Of a stretch of 34,618 nt of DNA, positions 31,588 to 34,618 are shown one piece after another. The position numbers were made by a program, and so were the translations under genes. This DNA comes from a virus, in IMG/VR virus record IMGVR_UViG_3300027721_000042, positions 1 to 34,618 of that record. One strand, written 5' to 3'. The notes beneath the pieces are model-generated. The model was not told the origin of the DNA, did not search any database, and saw only the letters and a list, made by a program, of their open reading frames with translations. The stretch's first letter is position 1; the number at the start of each line of letters is the position of its first letter.

Positions 31588-31659
31588 AATTTTCTTGTGA
31601 TTTTATATATTCCATAATTTCCATAATTTCCATCTTTTTGATATATAAAAGTAAACTGT

Positions 31660-31941
31660 TCACCTTTCTGGTGTAAGTGATCCAACTTCTTTCATCATTG
31701 GTTGAAATTCTGGATTAGATAATCTTACAATATGTTTTCTTTCTGAAACATCGTCTTTTTTAGTTTTACTTTGAAATGCTTTTGTAACTTCCCAGCCAGC
31801 TTGATTAAATCCTGTAATTATTTTATCCGTTGCTACAAATGAATATCTATCTGTCATTGTAGCTTTAGGTGTAGTTGCATATACTGCTGGTGCTGATTTT
31901 TTTATTTCTTCTTTTGTTAATGTTTGAATTTGATTGTTCAT
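31660..31941 (-). pseudogene. N-terminal fragment of a DUF932 gene
   Basis: A 93-codon frame with AAGGAG ahead of ATG 31941. The segment DRYSFVATDKIITGFNQAGW, then EVTKAFQSKTKK and ERKHIVRLSNPEF, follows the N-terminal pattern of DUF932 proteins (Y-x-F-V-x-T-x-x-V-I-x-x-L-x-x-x-G-W, then Q-S, then K-H-x-V-R-L). The frame stops after GSLTPER, where intact relatives continue into a conserved VLINSHDG-like segment. The TnpB gene and then the DUF932 C terminus follow. An early-type promoter element lies 40 bases upstream, so the fragment is probably still transcribed and may make a truncated protein. Confidence 0.72.
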
Positions 31942-31980
31942 TTTAGAACTCCTTATTTAATTTATAAAAATACTTTTATA

Positions 31981-32015
31981 TCTATAATATAATTAAAATA
32001 GATATAAAAGTGTAA
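31981..32015 (-). promoter_or_regulatory. Early/middle-type promoter element
   Basis: On the minus strand TTACAC (32015-32010), 18 bases, then TATATT followed by ATAGATATAAAAG. It is a close copy of the other three elements and lies 40 bases before the DUF932 start. Confidence 0.62.
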
Positions 32016-32019
32016 CTAA

Positions 32020-32241
32020 TTATAATTTATTCCAATTTTTTAACTTTTCAAGCCATAATTTTTTTATAGTTTGTCTCATAAGATTTTCATCTTGTTTTGG
32101 AATATATTTTTTTATTAACCCTGAAAATTCATCAATTAAATTATTTATAGCATCTTCACAAGAAGGTCCATTTAAATCAGTATCCTCATACTTAATAAAT
32201 AAATTTTCTAATTCTTCTAATTTTTTTTTGTAAGTTTTCAT
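32020..32241 (-). CDS. Small acidic helical protein (73 aa)
   Basis: A 73-residue protein, MKTYKKKLEELENLFIKYED onward, all charged helix. The MKTYKK start is close to the T4 packaging peptide in Lys2 and Tyr4 but has no following aromatic/acidic pattern, so it may be chance. It has no cysteines and no domain. It lies 28 bases after the zinc-ribbon gene and before an early-type promoter element. The function is unknown. Confidence 0.65.
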   Translation of the reverse strand: MKTYKKKLEELENLFIKYEDTDLNGPSCEDAINNLIDEFSGLIKKYIPKQDENLMRQTIKKLWLEKLKNWNKL

Positions 32242-32269
32242 TCTATACCTTTTTATATTAAAAATTTTT

Positions 32270-32467
32270 TTAGAAAAGAGTCATTTTTTCGTAATCTTTT
32301 CCTTTCTGACATACACTACATTTTGTAAGTGTTATATCTATATTACCCTGTAATTTTACCTCACAACCACATTTACAAATAAATATTCTTGATAATCTAT
32401 TTTCTTGAACTATTTCTTTCTCTTCAGTATTTATAGAAAGACTTTTTTCACTCTTAATTGCTTTCAA
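32270..32467 (-). CDS. Small zinc-ribbon protein (65 aa), start uncertain
   Basis: A frame of 65 codons from a TTG at 32467. CxC in FICKCGCEVKLQG and CxxC in TKCSVCQKG form a zinc ribbon. Before the TTG there is no good ribosome site and a stop lies two codons upstream, directly downstream of the TnpB remnant. The gene may have lost its original start when that element inserted, or may begin at TTG with weak expression. A resemblance to the small zinc-ribbon protein at 22717-22875 is limited to the cysteine spacing. Confidence 0.55.
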   Translation of the reverse strand: MKAIKSEKSLSINTEEKEIVQENRLSRIFICKCGCEVKLQGNIDITLTKCSVCQKGKDYEKMTLF

Positions 32468-32649
32468 TCTTTAAATCCATCCTTAGCTTGTGAACTACTA
32501 CAAGTCTTTAGACTTGTAGATTCTTGTTTCATTGAAAATTGCTTATCAAAAACAAAGGTTTTTTCTAAGTCTGACATCTTCTCCACAAGCATTGAATTTC
32601 TAAGTTCTTTAGAAATTTTTAAGCCCTGATTTAAAATATTTTTAATCAT
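32464..32649 (-). pseudogene. Decayed TnpB C-terminal remnant
   Basis: A 61-codon frame whose first part, IKNILNQGLKIS, matches the AKNIL segment after the last RuvC aspartate of TnpB (intact copy: SAKNILLETI). The part near its end, SMKQESTS, fits the usual TnpB C terminus. The nuclease core and zinc ribbon are gone. It ends in a hairpin (CTACAAGTC at 32498-32506 with GACTTGTAG at 32511-32519) followed on the minus strand by TAGTTCACAA, as in the intact element. The remnant overlaps the end of the tagged gene upstream by 8 bases. Confidence 0.62.
32488..32519 (-). repeat. Second TnpB-type right end
   Basis: TTGTGAACTA at 32488-32497 is identical to 30336-30345 beside the intact TnpB gene. 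It is followed in both places by a hairpin with a four-base loop and related arms (CTACAAGTC here, ACAACTC there). This marks the two elements as relatives and leaves a possible guide-RNA scaffold at this site. Confidence 0.6.
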
Positions 32650-33025
32650 CTATAGAATATTCTATGTACCACAAAATATCTGAGTCTTCATTCCACTGAA
32701 GTTCCCCAGAATTTATAGCATCTAAAACTTCAGCGAATACTTCTCCTGAAGGTATTTTACTATTCAATTTTTTCATAGCTTTTAAAACTAATTGTTTTAA
32801 TTTAGCTTGTTGATTAGGTCCAATACTAATTCTACCCTCTTTAAATCCACCATTAGCTTTCAATTCATCAAGAACATATTCCTGATCTCCATCAGAAAGT
32901 TTTTTAAAATCTGAATCCTTTTTTAGAAGTTTAAATGATCCATATTTAGCTTTAAATTCACCTATAAGTTCATTTAAATCTTTTTTATTTTTTTCTTCAA
33001 ATTTGTATGGTTTATATCTTTTCAT
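32642..33025 (-). CDS. Tagged small protein (127 aa)
   Basis: A 127-residue protein starting MKRYKPYKFEEKNKKD, a good tag copy almost identical to the 31-residue peptide at 1906-2001. The rest is charged and helical (LKQLVLKAMKKLNSKI) with an acidic C terminus. No domain is recognised. It lies among early-type genes, yet it has its own late-promoter-like motif 25 bases upstream. That supports late expression and a packaged role. The TnpB remnant begins at its stop codon. Confidence 0.74.
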   Translation of the reverse strand: MKRYKPYKFEEKNKKDLNELIGEFKAKYGSFKLLKKDSDFKKLSDGDQEYVLDELKANGGFKEGRISIGPNQQAKLKQLVLKAMKKLNSKIPSGEVFAEVLDAINSGELQWNEDSDILWYIEYSIDD

Positions 33026-33050
33026 TTTTTTACCTGTTTTTTTATTTTTA

Positions 33051-33061
33051 ATTATTAGTAT
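33051..33061 (-). promoter_or_regulatory. Late-promoter-like motif
   Basis: The minus strand reads ATACTAATAAT, then TAAAAATAA, 25 bases before the ATG at 33025. It is the only late-type copy in the metabolic part of the window, and it precedes a tagged gene. Confidence 0.5.
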
Positions 33062-33066
33062 AAAAA

Positions 33067-33561
33067 TTAGCTATAAAATATTTTTATATCTATTCCATTT
33101 TCATTACAGTAATTCACGATAAATTCGGGTACTCTATGAGCTGGCCATTTACAAAAACCTAGTTTTTCTCCTAAATAATACTGTCTATAAGATTTTACAG
33201 CATCTATACATTTGTATTGTTCCGGCATAGCTAATTTAAATTTAGTTATACCAATTGATTTTAATTTTGGTTGATTAAGATTATGAATTACTTGTTCACT
33301 TTTATGAATCCTACCATATCTATGAGTATATTCTTTACAAAGTCCTAATGTATATGTTTTAAGCCATTCAAAATTATCCAAGCTTTCCCTTGTCCATACA
33401 CAACAAGGATGATTATAATGTGTCCTTCTATAGGGTACTTCTGATTGATCAAAACAATTACATAAAATTTGGACGCCTTCCAATAGCATTTTTAGAGTAT
33501 GTTTATTACAGAGCATAACAGAGTTATCTATTGGATTTTCATTTAATACAAAAATATTCAT
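33067..33561 (-). CDS. Endonuclease-V/Pyr_excise-like phage protein (164 aa)
   Basis: A 164-residue protein with a pattern I recognise from many phages: N-I-F-V-L-N at the start, CNKHTLKMLLEGVQIL (usually D-K-H-x-x-K-M-x-x-E), then THYNHPCCVWTRESLDNFEW, HRYGRIHKS, and LAMPEQYK with AVKSYRQYY. Such proteins are often labelled pyrimidine-dimer glycosylase-like, after T4 DenV, though the match is loose and activity is unproven. It may act on DNA bases or repair. An early-type promoter element lies 26 bases upstream, and the glycosyltransferase gene precedes that. Confidence 0.6.
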   Translation of the reverse strand: MNIFVLNENPIDNSVMLCNKHTLKMLLEGVQILCNCFDQSEVPYRRTHYNHPCCVWTRESLDNFEWLKTYTLGLCKEYTHRYGRIHKSEQVIHNLNQPKLKSIGITKFKLAMPEQYKCIDAVKSYRQYYLGEKLGFCKWPAHRVPEFIVNYCNENGIDIKIFYS

Positions 33562-33586
33562 TTTAAATAGAGTCCTTATTTAAATT

Positions 33587-33624
33587 CTTATTTATAATAT
33601 AATTAAAAATCTTTAAAAGTGTAA
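33587..33624 (-). promoter_or_regulatory. Early/middle-type promoter element
   Basis: On the minus strand TTACAC (33624-33619), 17 bases, then TATATT followed by ATAAATAAG. It lies in the 73-base gap between the glycosyltransferase stop and the ATG at 33561. Confidence 0.63.
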
Positions 33625-33634
33625 TTATTTTTTA

Positions 33635-34522
33635 TTATTTTACGCGTTTTAATATCATTCCATAATTATTTACACCTTCTTTAACTATATAATCATCTTT
33701 TAATAGAAGTTTATTTTGTTTAAAGGGTAGATAATTTACATGATGATGCCATCTACTAAATTTCCAAACTACTTCTGTTACATCTGGGTGCATATCTTTT
33801 AGCATTTTTGATTTAGGTAATGTACCTTCTTGAGAATAAAAATCAGCATTATTTCCACCATGTAATACTTGCGTAGTTAGTTTTTCTTGAAGAAATGCAT
33901 TAAATTGAACTGTACACCATCCATCTTTTAACATACATAAGGATAGATCAGTATCTTCATTATAACGTCCTCTCCATCTATAAGGTGTATCGTTTCTTAT
34001 AAGATTACATGAATATATTCTGGTATTTATTACATAAGGAGGTAATTTTTCCTTACGAGGTACAAACATATAATAATTAGGTCCAGCCATAGATACATTT
34101 GAATATCTTAAACAAAAATCTTCCATAGCTTTAAACATAGCTCCGGAAGTTGTTTTTATTTGTCTATTATCATTAAATATTTTAAATGACATTATATTAT
34201 CATCCATAACCCAATGCCAAGTAAATCCATTTTGAATAGAATGATCCCATGCAAAATTTCTAGCTGCTCCTGGACCTTTACTTTTTGTATTTCCAAGATC
34301 ATCAAATGTTAAATATTCATCTTGATATTTAGGATCAAGTATAAGAAGTGTTACAAATTTATTATCTTTATGAGCTTCATAATATAAATCATATTGTTGT
34401 TTTTCTACAATTATATAATGAGGTATTTCCATAACAGTAAGATTATCGCTAGTATATCCTTTTATATCATGTCTACCCTTAGATGGGAGATATATTGGGA
34501 ATTGTGGATTATTCGTTAACAT
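33635..34522 (-). CDS. TET-associated-type glycosyltransferase (TAGT)
   Basis: A 295-residue protein matching the TAGT pattern along its length: IYLPSKGRHDIKGYT at residues 10-24, GPGAARNFAWDHS at 83-95, WHWVMDDNI at 102-110 with the metal-binding Asp107-Asp108, then MAGPNYYMFV, INTRIYSCNLIRND, and WRGRYNEDTDLSLCMLKDGW from residue 183, then FNAFLQEK. In phages this family is predicted to add sugars to 5-hydroxymethyl pyrimidines made by TET/JBP oxygenases, giving hypermodified DNA that resists host nucleases. Key residues are present. No TET/JBP gene lies in this window. The ATG overlaps the end of the gene upstream by 14 bases. Confidence 0.85.
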   Translation of the reverse strand: MLTNNPQFPIYLPSKGRHDIKGYTSDNLTVMEIPHYIIVEKQQYDLYYEAHKDNKFVTLLILDPKYQDEYLTFDDLGNTKSKGPGAARNFAWDHSIQNGFTWHWVMDDNIMSFKIFNDNRQIKTTSGAMFKAMEDFCLRYSNVSMAGPNYYMFVPRKEKLPPYVINTRIYSCNLIRNDTPYRWRGRYNEDTDLSLCMLKDGWCTVQFNAFLQEKLTTQVLHGGNNADFYSQEGTLPKSKMLKDMHPDVTEVVWKFSRWHHHVNYLPFKQNKLLLKDDYIVKEGVNNYGMILKRVK

Positions 34523-34618
34523 ATCTTAAATCCTTTACTACATCAATTTCTTCTTTTGGATACCATAAAGATTTTGTACTGTTTGTTATAGGTTGATTTA
34601 TAAGTTTAGAAAATTCTT
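34509..34618 (-). CDS. C-terminal end of an unknown gene, 5' part outside window
   Basis: An open frame enters at the window edge and stops with TAA at 34509-34511. The visible 35 or so residues include EFSKLINQPITNSTKSLWYP and the end DVVKDLRYVNE. It overlaps the start of the glycosyltransferase gene by 14 bases, so the two are likely co-expressed. The piece is too short to assign. Given the neighbour, a base-modification gene is possible but not shown. Confidence 0.5.
   Translation of the reverse strand, partial: EFSKLINQPITNSTKSLWYPKEEIDVVKDLRYVNE

Larger units (their letters stand above)
30336..31659 (-). mobile_element. TnpB-only insertion in a DUF932 gene
   Basis: The element is bounded on the 3' side by the TAGTTCACAA right end near 30336. 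On the 5' side it lies somewhere after the DUF932 reading frame is lost near 31660. The 72 bases between the DUF932 fragment and TnpB hold two and a half copies of CCATAATTT (31610-31633), perhaps left-end structure. The exact left boundary and target sequence cannot be set from one genome. Confidence 0.6.

Noticed and set aside
31610-31633. Repeated CCATAATTT as a small CRISPR-like or iteron array.
   Set aside because: There are only two and a half units with no spacers, and they lie at the probable left end of the TnpB element.
30163-31941. TnpB inside a self-splicing intron (IStron) in the DUF932 gene.
   Set aside because: I see no group I intron core, and the flanking pieces do not add up to a whole DUF932 protein, so splicing would not restore it.
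32206-32241. MKTYKK start of the 73-residue protein as a thirteenth N-terminal tag.
   Set aside because: Lys2 and Tyr4 agree, but the Arg3, the aromatic residue and the acidic pattern that follow in the other copies are missing. It also has no late-type motif.
1-34618. Stop-codon reassignment, as found in some large phages.
   Set aside because: TAA, TAG and TGA all end genes with tight overlaps to following starts, and long genes such as the fibre read through without in-frame stops under the standard code.
1-34618. tRNA genes.
   Set aside because: Scanning the intergenic gaps by eye, I found no cloverleaf with the usual GGTTCRA arm. The gaps are too short for more than one or two, but this is not a computed search.

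Overview
The window is a stretch of a large, AT-rich double-stranded DNA phage genome, probably a myovirus with T4-like head assembly. Every gene I accept lies on the minus strand, so transcription runs from about 34618 down to 1. Genes are tightly packed, often with ATGA or TAATG overlaps, and use AGGAG-type ribosome sites, a few TTG starts and the standard genetic code. I see no tRNA, rRNA or CRISPR array. The host cannot be told from this sequence.

Layout in the direction of transcription. (1) 34618-25293: DNA modification, nucleic-acid metabolism and small unknown genes. These include a TET-associated-type glycosyltransferase, an endonuclease-V-like protein, a sigma-factor-like protein with a zinc ribbon, a GT4 glycosyltransferase and an Rnl5-like RNA ligase. 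A TnpB element sits inside the remains of a DUF932 gene at 30163-31941, and a decayed second TnpB lies at 32464-32649. (2) 25300-22109: a CHC2/Toprim primase, a HExxH metallopeptidase, small zinc-ribbon genes and an Hsp20 chaperone. (3) 22011-17936: small structural or packaged proteins, including a ParB-domain protein. (4) 17922-4491: a tail-fibre/baseplate module with a 2927-residue fibre and an embedded GIY-YIG homing endonuclease. (5) 4445-2339: a structural gene followed by three membrane-protein genes. (6) 2292-1: a tandem run of short tagged genes with a second homing endonuclease.

The most unusual theme is a short N-terminal peptide, MKRYK followed by an aromatic and acidic stretch, shared by twelve otherwise unrelated proteins. 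A thirteenth protein carries the same motif at its C terminus. It resembles the capsid-targeting sequence of T4 internal proteins (MKTYQEFIAE), which sends proteins into the prohead to be cut by the head protease and injected with the DNA. I infer that this phage packages a large cargo, including a predicted metallopeptidase and a ParB-like protein.

Two repeated promoter-like elements appear to divide the window. One, WTACTAATAWW on the minus strand, occurs seven times, mostly in front of structural and tagged genes (late type). The other, TTRCAC-17/18-TATATTATA, occurs four times in front of metabolic genes (early or middle type). Three hairpin terminators punctuate the units.
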